From contig CAIKXV010000185.1 in the NCBI GenBank assembly GCA_903831455.1, positions 1-33,812 on the forward strand: a stretch of 33,812 nucleotides of DNA, written 5' to 3'. Source of the DNA: an uncultured Pseudomonadota bacterium (lineage in GTDB: Bacteria; Pseudomonadota; Gammaproteobacteria; Burkholderiales; CAIKXV01). A program made the translations under genes and the position numbers. Every line of letters begins with the position of its first letter. The first letter of the stretch is position 1. The notes beneath the pieces are model-generated. The model was not told the origin of the DNA. It made no database searches and saw only the letters and a program-made list of their open reading frames with translations. This document shows, piece after piece, positions 1-7,676 of the stretch.

Positions 1-85
1 CCGACCGGGACGCGATAGCCGCCCGGGGCTCCGGCGGCAGGCGTCTCGCCATCGCGGGCCGAGCACGCATCCCGTCCCGGGAAGA
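1..85. other. Left edge, no gene recognised
   Basis: This short stretch lies downstream of the receptor gene that ends at 86. It holds an inverted repeat, CCGGGACG near 5-12 and CGTCCCGG at 73-80, with about 60 bases between the arms. I see no T-run and no convincing coding frame. It could be part of a transcription end region, but the arms are too far apart to call a terminator. Confidence 0.3.
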
Positions 86-1105
86 TCAGTCCAGCCGCAG
101 CCCGATCTTCGCGATCAGCTTGCCCCACATCTCCCGCTCGGCCTTCATGTGCGCCCCGAAGGCCTCGGGCGTGCTGCCCACCGGCTCGGCCCCCAGCGCA
201 AGCAGGCGCTGGCGCACGGGTTCGAGCGCCAGCACCTTCACCGTCTCCCGATGCAGCCGGTCGACGATCGGCCGCGGCAGGCCCGCCGGTCCCACGAAAC
301 CGTTCCAGCCCTGCACCGCGTAGCCGGGCACGCCGGCCTCGGCGATCGTCGGCAGTTCGGGCAGCAACTGAGAGCGCTTCGCGGTCGTCACCGCCAGCGC
401 GCGCAGTCGCCCGCCGCGGATATGGCCCAGCGCAGGCGGCAGGCCGTCGAACATCAGCTGGATCTGGCCACTGAACAGGTCGTTGTGCGCGGCCGGACTC
501 GCCGCGTAGGCGATGTGCTCCATCTCGATGCCGGTGAGCGCCTTGAACATCTCGCCCGCGAGGTGGATGGTGCCGCCCGCACCTGCCGAGCCGAACGAGA
601 GCTTGCCCGGGTTGGCGCGCGCCCAGGCGATCAGCTCCTTCACGCTCGTCACCGGCAGCTTCGGGCTCACCACCAGCACGTTGGTGACCGAATTGATCTG
701 GGTGATCGGCGCGAACGCGGTCGCCATGTCGTAGGGCATGTTGCGAAACAGGAAACCGTTGACCGCCAGCGTGCTCGCCGAGCTCATGATCAGCGTGTGC
801 CCGTCGGGCTGTGCACGTACGCCCAGGTCGGTGCCGGTATTGCCGCCCGCGCCGGGCCGGTTGTCGACGATGATCGGCTGGCCCAGCGCTTCGGACAGGG
901 ATGGCATCACCACCCGCGTGATCACGTCGGTGACGCTGCCCACGCCGAAGGGCACGATGACGCGGATCGGGCGCGAGGGAAACGACGCGCCCGCGTCGCC
1001 GCGCGCCTGGGCCAGCGCCGGGAGCGGGGCGACACCCAGCGCAAGCAGCAGGACTCCCGCCAGCAGGGGATGACGGCGGACGGGCTGATCACGGTCGGGG
1101 GGCAT
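86..1105 (-). CDS. Bug/TctC-family TTT substrate-binding receptor (orphan), receptor 1
   Basis: This is a 339-residue periplasmic receptor of the tripartite tricarboxylate transporter type, expected to bind a small carboxylated or amide compound in the periplasm. The N-terminus has arginines at 10-11, then a hydrophobic segment ending in PLPALAQ, which fits a signal peptide. The mature part starts with the family pattern FPSRPIRVIVPF, and a Gly/Asp loop (GVGSVTD) replaces the commoner GAGGSAD. The usual DGYT loop reads DGHT. I chose the ATG at 1105 because AGGAG lies 8 bases before it and the signal peptide follows directly; the frame stays open upstream, but that part is antisense-like to the amidase end. 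It lies 25 bases after the amidase gene, so the two are probably co-transcribed. No TctA/TctB genes are nearby. Family assignment is firm; the ligand is unknown. Confidence 0.93.
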   Translation of the reverse strand: MPPDRDQPVRRHPLLAGVLLLALGVAPLPALAQARGDAGASFPSRPIRVIVPFGVGSVTDVITRVVMPSLSEALGQPIIVDNRPGAGGNTGTDLGVRAQPDGHTLIMSSASTLAVNGFLFRNMPYDMATAFAPITQINSVTNVLVVSPKLPVTSVKELIAWARANPGKLSFGSAGAGGTIHLAGEMFKALTGIEMEHIAYAASPAAHNDLFSGQIQLMFDGLPPALGHIRGGRLRALAVTTAKRSQLLPELPTIAEAGVPGYAVQGWNGFVGPAGLPRPIVDRLHRETVKVLALEPVRQRLLALGAEPVGSTPEAFGAHMKAEREMWGKLIAKIGLRLD

Positions 1106-1130
1106 CGGCGAACTCCTGCAGGCAACGGGG

Positions 1131-2792
1131 TCAATCGGACGAACTGAAGTCACGTCGTGGGTCGATGGCGAACACCGCTGCCGGTTCGTTCGACCGCCCC
1201 AACTCGGCGCGGATGCGCGCGGCCATCGCCAGCACATGCGGGGCGGCCCGCAGCAGTTGCGCATGACGGTCGTCATCCAGAGGCACACCGGCCGCGTGGG
1301 CGAACACCTCCGCCGCCCTGCGCGCCTCGGGCGGGATCTCCCCGCCCGGCGGCGGTGGCTCGACCAGCGTCACCGCCGGACGGGGCGTACCGGGGATCAG
1401 CGCCGGGCGGCGCGTACGCCAGGCGGTGGCACGCTCGTAGGCGTGGCCCACTCGCAGAACGGTTGCCTCGTCGAAGGGACGGCCCGCGATCTGCAAACCC
1501 ATGGGCAGCCCCGAGGCTGCGTAACCGCAGCAGACGATCAGCGCGGGGTTGCCCAGCACGCTCGCCGGCGAGAACAGCGAGGGCTTCTCCCAGAACGAGA
1601 CGGTCCGATGCCCGTCGAGCCGGGGCGCCGGCCCTGCGCCGGGCGTGACCAGCACGTCGAACCGCTCGTAGAGCGGCTGCATCTCGTCGAGCATGGCGCG
1701 GCGAACCCGCTGCGCGTGGAGATAGTCGATGCCCTGGAACATCAGCCCCGCGAGGCCGCCACGGCCAAGGAAGTCGCGGCCGAAGTCGCCCGGGCGCAGC
1801 CGAAGATCGTCATGGTGGATCGAGGACAGCTCGACCATCGAGATGACGGTCTTCACGTCATGCCAGGCCTGCAGCGGGCGGATGCGCGCGTTCGCCACCT
1901 CCGCTCCCAGCTCGCGCAGCGTGGCGATCGCAGCCTCGGTGGCCTGGGCCAGTTCAGGCGGGATCGCAACATCCTCTTCCCAGGCATGCCGCAGCACACC
2001 CACGCGCAACCCACGCAGGTCGGGGTCCCCCAGCGCCGCGTGGAACTCGGGCACCGGCCGCTCGGCCGACCCCGGGTCCAGCGGGTCGTGTCCGGCGATC
2101 GCCTGCAGCACCATCGCGCAATCCTCGACCGTCCACGCCATCGGGCCCACGTGGTCGAACGAGAACGCATTGGGTACCACCCCTCGGCGACTGACCCGTC
2201 CGTAGGTGGGCTTGAGTCCGGCGAGGCCGCAGAACGCCGCCGGCGTGCGGATCGACCCGCCGGTGTCGGTGCCCAGCGCGAACGGCGCGAAGCCGGCGGC
2301 GACCGCCGCACCCGCGCCGCTGCTCGAGCCGCCGGTGAAGTGCTCCGTGTCCCACGGATTTCGCGCAGGCGGCCACGGCAGGTCGAACGAGGGTCCGCCG
2401 TGGGCGAACTCGTGCGTGGACAGCTTGCCCAGCAGTACTGCGCCCGCCTCGATCAGGCGCCGCGTGACGGTGGCGTCGCGCACGGGCACCCGGTCGATGC
2501 AGATGCGCGAGTGGCTGCTGGTGAGCACGCCCGCGGTGTCGATGATGTCCTTGAGCGCGAAGGGCACGCCGTGCAGAGGGCCGCGACGCTGTCCGGACGC
2601 GCGCTCGGCATCGGCCGCGCGCGCCTGGGCGCGCGCGCGCTCGGCGGTGACCGTGATGAACGCGTTGACCTGCGGGTCGAGTGCGGCGATCCGCTCGAGC
2701 AGCGCATCGGTCAGCTCGACCGAGGACACCTCGCGCCGATCGAGCATCGCCGAGAGCTCCGCCAGCGTGCGGAAGTGGAGCGCCTGATCCAT
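1131..2792 (-). CDS. Amidase-signature hydrolase with C-terminal AtzG/DUF4089-like domain
   Basis: The protein has 553 residues. Residues about 1-470 are an amidase-signature (AS) domain that hydrolyses a C-N amide bond. The Ser-cisSer-Lys triad is visible: Lys81 (GVPFALKD), Ser156 (GGSSSG) and nucleophile Ser180 (TDTGGSIRTPA). The Lys-to-nucleophile and Ser-to-Ser distances (99 and 24 residues) match fatty acid amide hydrolase. After a proline-rich linker (about 472-485), residues about 485-545 form a short helical segment ending EPAAVF. This resembles the small AtzG/DUF4089 proteins that partner AtzE-type amidases, here fused in one chain. The start at 2792 gives MDQALHFRTLAE, typical of the family; the ribosome site is weak (GAGGCAGGCG). 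The receptor at 86-1105 follows after 25 bases, so that receptor may deliver the amide substrate. AS family is firm, the C-terminal domain moderately so, the substrate unknown. Confidence 0.93.
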   Translation of the reverse strand: MDQALHFRTLAELSAMLDRREVSSVELTDALLERIAALDPQVNAFITVTAERARAQARAADAERASGQRRGPLHGVPFALKDIIDTAGVLTSSHSRICIDRVPVRDATVTRRLIEAGAVLLGKLSTHEFAHGGPSFDLPWPPARNPWDTEHFTGGSSSGAGAAVAAGFAPFALGTDTGGSIRTPAAFCGLAGLKPTYGRVSRRGVVPNAFSFDHVGPMAWTVEDCAMVLQAIAGHDPLDPGSAERPVPEFHAALGDPDLRGLRVGVLRHAWEEDVAIPPELAQATEAAIATLRELGAEVANARIRPLQAWHDVKTVISMVELSSIHHDDLRLRPGDFGRDFLGRGGLAGLMFQGIDYLHAQRVRRAMLDEMQPLYERFDVLVTPGAGPAPRLDGHRTVSFWEKPSLFSPASVLGNPALIVCCGYAASGLPMGLQIAGRPFDEATVLRVGHAYERATAWRTRRPALIPGTPRPAVTLVEPPPPGGEIPPEARRAAEVFAHAAGVPLDDDRHAQLLRAAPHVLAMAARIRAELGRSNEPAAVFAIDPRRDFSSSD

Positions 2793-2978
2793 CGCCTGCC
2801 TCGCCTGGGGCCTATGGCCCGTCGATGGACATGATGCCATGCCTGCGGGGGCCCCTCGCGACAGCAACCGGCGCGGCGCGCGGCAAGGCCCTCGTTCCCG
2901 GCGCGCGACGAGACGCCCGCATGCCGCATCGGGGTGCCGGCCCGGCGCCGAACCGGCCTGCCGCGCGGTGCCGGCGGA
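2793..2978. other. Intergenic region upstream of amidase
   Basis: These 186 bases lie between receptor 3 (start codon at 4052, stop at 2979) and the amidase start at 2792. They hold a small inverted repeat, GGGCC-TAT-GGCCC at 2808-2820, just upstream of the amidase start. I cannot point to a convincing promoter or T-rich terminator. The amidase may have its own promoter or be read through from receptor 3. Confidence 0.3.
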
Positions 2979-4052
2979 CTACTCGGGCTTGATGCCCGCC
3001 GCCTTCACCGTCGCCTGCGCGCCGGCGAGGTCGGACTTCATCCGCGAGGCCAGCGCCTCGGGCGGTCCGCCGAAGATGTCCAGGCCCAGCGGGGTGAATC
3101 GCTCGCGCGCCTCCGGCGACTTCAGGAAGCCGTTCACCACGCTGTTGACGCGCATCACGATGTCACGCGGCACCCCCGCAGGACCGAGCAGCCCCAGCCA
3201 GATGCTGGTCTGGAACTTCGGGAATCCGACCTCGGCCATGGTCGGCACCTCGGGCAGCAGCGCATTGCGCTCGGGCGCGGTGATCGCCAGCGCGCGCACC
3301 TTGCCGGCGCGGATGTGCGGCGTCGCGGTCGAGAGCTGGTCGAACATCACCGGCACATGTCCGCCGATCACGTCGATGGCCGCGGCCGGGTTCGACTTGT
3401 AGGGCACGTGGATCAGGCGGATGCCGACCAGTTCGTTGAACAGCGAGCCGGCCAGGTGCCCGGTCGAGCCGATGCCCGCCGTGGCCCAGCCGACCTCGCC
3501 GGGACGCTTCTTCGCGAAGGCCACGAGGTCCTTCACCGATTTCACCGGCAGCGAGGGATGCACCACCAGCACCTGCGCGGCATTGGAACACCCGACGATC
3601 GGCGTGAAGTCGCGGAAGATGTCGTACGGCAGCTTCGACTGCAGGGCCGGGGCCATCGCGAAGGCACCGGAGGTCATCAGCATCGTGTAGCCATCCGCCG
3701 GTTGCCGCGCGACGAACTCCGCGCCGATCGAACCCGTGGCGCCTGGCCGGATCTCGATCACCACCGGCTGGCCGAGCGCCGACTGCAGCGACGGACTCAC
3801 CAGTCGCGCCATGGTGTCGGCCGAGCCTCCCGCCCCGAAATTGACGACGATGCGCAGCGGCTTCTCGGGCCAGGCCTTCTGTGCCGCTGCCGGCAGCGAT
3901 GCGACGGCCAGCACGCTCGCACCCAGCACCAGCGCGCAGGCCGCGCGCGACGCGACCGCCGGCGTGGATGCACGATCCGGCCGCCGTGCGCGACGCGGAT
4001 TGCCGCGGATGGGGAGGGGTCGGTGGGTGGGCGGGACGGTCTGCTTCATCAT
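2979..4052 (-). CDS. Bug/TctC-family TTT substrate-binding receptor, receptor 3 of the left block
   Basis: This 357-residue periplasmic binding protein has an unusually long, arginine-rich N-region of about 35 residues before the hydrophobic core (ALVLGASVLAVASLPAAAQ). The mature part begins KAWPEKPLRIVVNFGAGGSADTM, the family's first ligand loop, and later has ADGYTML and VPYKSNPAAAIDV. Two ATG codons lie side by side (4052 and 4049). GAGG is 4 bases from the first and 7 from the second, so 4049 is equally possible. By eye it is strongly similar along its whole length to the next two receptors upstream (4332-5327 and 5324-6298), sharing for example VHPSLPVKS and GHVPVMFD, which points to tandem duplication. 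Ligand unknown; no membrane subunits nearby. Confidence 0.93.
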   Translation of the reverse strand: MMKQTVPPTHRPLPIRGNPRRARRPDRASTPAVASRAACALVLGASVLAVASLPAAAQKAWPEKPLRIVVNFGAGGSADTMARLVSPSLQSALGQPVVIEIRPGATGSIGAEFVARQPADGYTMLMTSGAFAMAPALQSKLPYDIFRDFTPIVGCSNAAQVLVVHPSLPVKSVKDLVAFAKKRPGEVGWATAGIGSTGHLAGSLFNELVGIRLIHVPYKSNPAAAIDVIGGHVPVMFDQLSTATPHIRAGKVRALAITAPERNALLPEVPTMAEVGFPKFQTSIWLGLLGPAGVPRDIVMRVNSVVNGFLKSPEARERFTPLGLDIFGGPPEALASRMKSDLAGAQATVKAAGIKPE

Positions 4053-4331
4053 GGGGCCTCGTTGCGGTGTTCGGCGACTGGCGCGACCGGGATCGGCGCG
4101 CCGCCGCGAAGGATAGTCGTCAGCGGACGATCGCGAAACCCGACGGCGAACCGGTCGGGACACGGGCGGCTGCAACCTGCATCGGCCCGGGTCCGACGGC
4201 CCCGAACCAGGCGACAGGCGGAGCACACGACCGACGTCGCGAGGCCGGAACGGCGCCCGGGGCGCGCGGCGATCGCACGGGGCCGGCCTGCTGCGCCCGG
4301 CGGCTCGCGGTCGCCCGGCGGTGGGGCGGCT
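4053..4331. other. Intergenic region between receptor genes
   Basis: This 279-base gap separates receptor 4 (stop at 4332) from receptor 3 (start at 4052). It is GC-rich, carries the GAGG ribosome site of receptor 3 at its left end, and shows no open frame with a believable start or family match. Several short GC inverted repeats occur, but none has a T-run. I see no clear promoter hexamers. Confidence 0.3.
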
Positions 4332-5327
4332 TCACTCGGCGCGAATCCCCGCCGACCGGATGGTCTTCGACGCCCAGGCGTGATCGCGGCGCATCTCGGC
4401 GGCGAACGCCTCGGCACTGCCGCCGACCACCTCCATGCCCAGCGCGCCCAGCCGCTCGCGGACCTCGGGCAGCCTGAGCACGCGATTCGCATCGGCGTTG
4501 ATGCGGGCGACCAGCTCCTTCGGGAGCGCGCCCGGCCCGAACAGGCCGTGCCAGACGCTGGTCTCGAAGCCGGCGTAGCCGAGTTCGATCATCGTGGGCA
4601 CCTCGGGCAGTTGCGCCACGCGGCGCGCGGAGGTGACGGCCAGCGCCCGCACCTTGCCCGCGCGCACGTTGGGCACCGCGGTGGAGAGCTGGTCGAACAT
4701 GATCGGCACATGTCCCGCGACCACGTCCAGCGCCGCCAGTCCGTTGGACTTGTACGGCACGTGGATCAGCTTGAGCCCGCCCAGCAGCGCCAGGCTCGCC
4801 CCCGACAGATGAGCGACCGAACCCACGCCCGAACTGGCGTAGCCCAGTTCGCCCGGACGCTGGCGAGCGAAGGCGATCAGGTCCTTCACGCTGCGCGCGG
4901 GCAGCGACGGGTGCACGTAGAGCAGCTGCGGCACGGCGGTCGTCTGCACGATGGGCGCCACGTCGCGCTGCCAGTCGAAGGGTAGCGACGGGTAGAGCGC
5001 CGCGGCGGTCGACAGTGCCGAGGTGAACAGCAGCGTGTAGCCATCGGGCGCCGCGCGCGCGACGATATCGGTGGCAATGGTGCCGGTGGCCCCGGTACGA
5101 TTCTCGGCCACCACCGGTTGTCCCCACGCCTGCGCGAGTTGCTGCGCCACCGTGCGCGCCACCGTGTCCGACGATCCGCCCGCGCCGAATCCGATCACCA
5201 GGCGCACCGGGCGCTCGGGCCAGGCCTTCTGCGCGTGGACAGGCAGCGCCAGCACCGGCAGGCTCGCCACGAGCACCGTGGCAGCCCGCCGAACCGCCGC
5301 GCGGAGCATGTCGGACGGCTGCGTCAT
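4332..5327 (-). CDS. Bug/TctC-family TTT substrate-binding receptor, receptor 4
   Basis: This is a 331-residue periplasmic receptor. The signal peptide runs to about residue 33 (core ATVLVASLPVLALPVHAQ). The mature part begins KAWPERPVRLVIGFGAGGSSD, and it keeps the PDGYTLL loop and the VPYKSNGLAALDV segment. The ATG at 5327 overlaps the stop of the upstream receptor gene as ATGA (5324-5327), which strongly suggests translational coupling and supports this start over the in-frame ATG at 5309. Two receptors translated from one message is unusual, since a TTT system needs only one. It could serve as a second ligand specificity for a distant TctAB pair, or have a sensing role. Confidence 0.94.
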   Translation of the reverse strand: MTQPSDMLRAAVRRAATVLVASLPVLALPVHAQKAWPERPVRLVIGFGAGGSSDTVARTVAQQLAQAWGQPVVAENRTGATGTIATDIVARAAPDGYTLLFTSALSTAAALYPSLPFDWQRDVAPIVQTTAVPQLLYVHPSLPARSVKDLIAFARQRPGELGYASSGVGSVAHLSGASLALLGGLKLIHVPYKSNGLAALDVVAGHVPIMFDQLSTAVPNVRAGKVRALAVTSARRVAQLPEVPTMIELGYAGFETSVWHGLFGPGALPKELVARINADANRVLRLPEVRERLGALGMEVVGGSAEAFAAEMRRDHAWASKTIRSAGIRAE

Positions 5328-6298
5328 TCAGGCTTGATGTTCGCCTCGCGCACGACCTTCTGCCACTTGGCGAAGTCGGCCTTGTGGAGCGCGGCGAAGG
5401 CCTCGGGGGTGCCGCCCGCGGGTTCCACGCCCAGTTCGTTGAAACGCCGGACCACGTCGGGCAACTGGATGATGCGATTCACCTCGCCATTCAGGCGCAT
5501 CACGATGTCGCGCGGCAGTGCGGCCGGCCCCATGATGCCGAGCCACACGTTCGCGTCGAACGCCGGCAGGCCCGCCTCGGTGACCGTGGGCACGTCGGGC
5601 AGCAGCGGCAGTCGCTTGCTGGAGGTGACCGCCAGCGCGCGCAGCTTGCCCGAGCGCACATGCGGCGCCCCGGTGAGCACCAGGTCGAACATCACCGGCA
5701 CGTGGCCCGCGATCACGTCGATCACCGCGATCGGGTTGGCCTTGTAGGGCACGTGCAGCATCCGGGTGCCGGTGGTCGCGAGGAAGAGCTCGGTGGCGAG
5801 GTGACCCGTGGAGCCCACCCCGGCCGTGGCGTAGCTGATCTGCCCGGGCCGCTGCTTCGCGAACGCGACCAGTTCCTTGATCGACTTGACCGGGAGCGAG
5901 GGATGCACGTTGATGATCGTGGCCGTGTTGGATACGTTCACGACCGGCGTGAAATCGCGGAACACGTCGACCGGAACCTTCGTCGCCAGCGCCGGCGTCG
6001 ACGAAAACGCACCGGAGGTGAGCATCAGGGTGTAACCATCGGGGGCGGAGCGGGCCACGAACTCGGCGCCGATCATGCCGGCGGCACCGGTGCGGTTCTC
6101 GACCACCACCGGCTGCCCCCACGATTCGGTGAAGCGCTGGCCGACCATCCGGGCCATCGTGTCGGCAGAGCCTCCTGCCCCGAAGGGCACGACGATGCGG
6201 ATCGGCTTGGCCGGATAGTTCTGCGCGGCGGCGGGCAGCGCGAGGGCGGCAGCGAACAGCGCGCTGCAGCGCGCGGGGGAAAGACCGGTGGCTTTCAT
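5324..6298 (-). CDS. Bug/TctC-family TTT substrate-binding receptor, receptor 5
   Basis: This 324-residue periplasmic receptor starts at the ATG at 6298, preceded by AAGGAG at 8 bases spacing. A short classical signal peptide follows (core SALFAAALALPAAAQ), then NYPAKPIRIVVPFGAGGSAD. The loop PDGYTLMLTSGAF and the segment VPYKANPIAVIDVIAGH match receptor 3 closely. It is the first gene of a two-gene unit with receptor 4 (ATGA overlap), transcribed from the 205-base gap 6299-6503. The C-terminus ends NIKPE, and receptor 3 likewise ends GIKPE. Family is firm, ligand unknown. Confidence 0.95.
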   Translation of the reverse strand: MKATGLSPARCSALFAAALALPAAAQNYPAKPIRIVVPFGAGGSADTMARMVGQRFTESWGQPVVVENRTGAAGMIGAEFVARSAPDGYTLMLTSGAFSSTPALATKVPVDVFRDFTPVVNVSNTATIINVHPSLPVKSIKELVAFAKQRPGQISYATAGVGSTGHLATELFLATTGTRMLHVPYKANPIAVIDVIAGHVPVMFDLVLTGAPHVRSGKLRALAVTSSKRLPLLPDVPTVTEAGLPAFDANVWLGIMGPAALPRDIVMRLNGEVNRIIQLPDVVRRFNELGVEPAGGTPEAFAALHKADFAKWQKVVREANIKPE

Positions 6299-6503
6299 CG
6301 AGACAGCTCCTTCAGGGGAACGTTCCGCAATCGACCGCAAGCTTGCAGAAGATACAGGGAATGGAACCGCGGCGCGTCGGCGCAGCCGCGCGAACCGGGC
6401 GATCGCGCGGCACCGCCGACCGTGGTGCCCGCCCAAGACGCCGGCTTTCGCCCCGGCCCATCGGCCGGCCGGATGCCGTTCGGGCAGGCGACCGGCCGGG
6501 CAC
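6299..6503. promoter_or_regulatory. Probable promoter/operator region of the receptor 5-receptor 4 unit
   Basis: This gap follows the acyl-CoA dehydrogenase stop (6504) and precedes receptor 5. It holds AAGGAG near 6307-6312, and a perfect 10-base palindrome GCAAGCTTGC at 6337-6346. Directly upstream of the palindrome on the minus strand is a -10-like TATCTT (6354 to 6349), with no good -35. This is the least GC-rich patch of the gap. A promoter with an operator-like site is plausible but weakly supported. Confidence 0.35.
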
Positions 6504-7667
6504 TCAGCCACGGCCAGCCTTCGCGTCGCGGATCATGCCGCGAGCGATCACCAGTTGCTGGATCTGGCTGGTGCCCTCGAAGATGCGGAACAGCCGTACA
6601 TCGCGGTAGAGCCGCTCGATCGCGTACTCCTGCATGTAGCCGGCGCCACCATGGATCTGCACGCAGCGATCCGCCACGCGCGTGCACATCTCCGAGGCGA
6701 ACAGCTTGGCGCATGAGGCCTCGGCGATGATGTTGGCGCCGCGATCGGCCTCGCGCGCGGCCTCGAGCACCATGCTGCGCGCAGCGTAGATCTCCGCCTT
6801 GGAATCGGCGAGCATCGCCTGGATCAGCTGGAAGTCGGCGATGGGCTGGCCGAACTGCCGGCGCTGCATCGCGTAGGCCAGTGCGTCATCGAGCATCCGC
6901 TGGGAGATCCCGACGCAGACCGCGGCGATGTTCAGCCGGGCGCGATCGAGCACCTTCATCGCCGTCTTGAAGCCCTGCCCCTCGACGCCACCCACCAGGG
7001 CCGTGGCGGGCACCCGGACGTTCTCGAGGATGACGTCGGCCGTGTGGGACCCGCGCTGTCCCATCTTGCGATCCGGCGCGGCCACGGTCAGGCCCGGTGT
7101 ATCGCGCTCGACCAGGAACGCACTCACGCCCGAGGCGCCCTTCTGCGAGGCATCGGTACGCGCCATCAGCGTGAAGACCGCAGCCTCGGGCGCGTTGGTG
7201 ATGTAGCGCTTGGTGCCGTTGATCACGAAGTGGTCGCCCTCGCGGCGCGCGAAGGTGCGCAGCGCGCCCGCATCCGACCCGTTGTCCGGCTCGGTCAGGG
7301 CAAAGCTGCCGATCACCTCGCCCGCGGCCATCCGCGGCAGCCAGCGGTCCTTCTGCTCCGGCGTGCCGTCGATCACGATGCCCATCGCGCCGATGCCATT
7401 GTTGGTGCCCACGTACGAGCGGAACACCGGCGAGGCGTAGCACAGCTCGAAGGCGACCCGGCACTGCTCCTCGACCGTGAGCCCCAGCCCCCCGAACTCG
7501 CGCGGCAGCGCGTAGCCGAACAGGCCCATCTCGCGCATCTCCTGCACGATCGGCGCGGGCATGACGTCGGTCTCGGTGACCTCCGCCTCGGCGGGAATCA
7601 GCCGCTCGCGCACGAAGCGGCGGATGGCATCGAGGAGCAGATCGAGGGTTTCGGCGTCGTGGATCAT
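6504..7667 (-). CDS. Acyl-CoA dehydrogenase
   Basis: This 387-residue FAD enzyme catalyses alpha,beta-dehydrogenation of an acyl-CoA in the cytoplasm, passing electrons to ETF. The three ACAD domains are present: N-terminal helices (IRRFVRERLIPAEAEV), the middle beta domain with the FAD-binding stretch FALTEPDNGSDAGA and ITNAPEA, and the C-terminal helical domain with RRQFGQPIADFQ and QIHGGAGY. The catalytic base is Glu364 in IFEGTSQIQQ, the short/medium-chain arrangement. The start at 7667 has GAGGCGAC just upstream and lies 9 bases after the stop of the receptor gene 7677-8684. This is a tight receptor-plus-enzyme unit and suggests that the imported acid is activated and dehydrogenated. The acyl substrate cannot be told from sequence. 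Confidence 0.95.
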   Translation of the reverse strand: MIHDAETLDLLLDAIRRFVRERLIPAEAEVTETDVMPAPIVQEMREMGLFGYALPREFGGLGLTVEEQCRVAFELCYASPVFRSYVGTNNGIGAMGIVIDGTPEQKDRWLPRMAAGEVIGSFALTEPDNGSDAGALRTFARREGDHFVINGTKRYITNAPEAAVFTLMARTDASQKGASGVSAFLVERDTPGLTVAAPDRKMGQRGSHTADVILENVRVPATALVGGVEGQGFKTAMKVLDRARLNIAAVCVGISQRMLDDALAYAMQRRQFGQPIADFQLIQAMLADSKAEIYAARSMVLEAAREADRGANIIAEASCAKLFASEMCTRVADRCVQIHGGAGYMQEYAIERLYRDVRLFRIFEGTSQIQQLVIARGMIRDAKAGRG

Positions 7668-7676
7668 GTCGCCTCG

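Noticed and set aside
2934-4985. A 683-codon plus-strand open frame opposite two receptor genes
   Set aside because: Composition is typical of antisense frames in GC-rich DNA (Arg/His/Gly/Asp-rich), with no motif. The receptor genes on the other strand explain the region.
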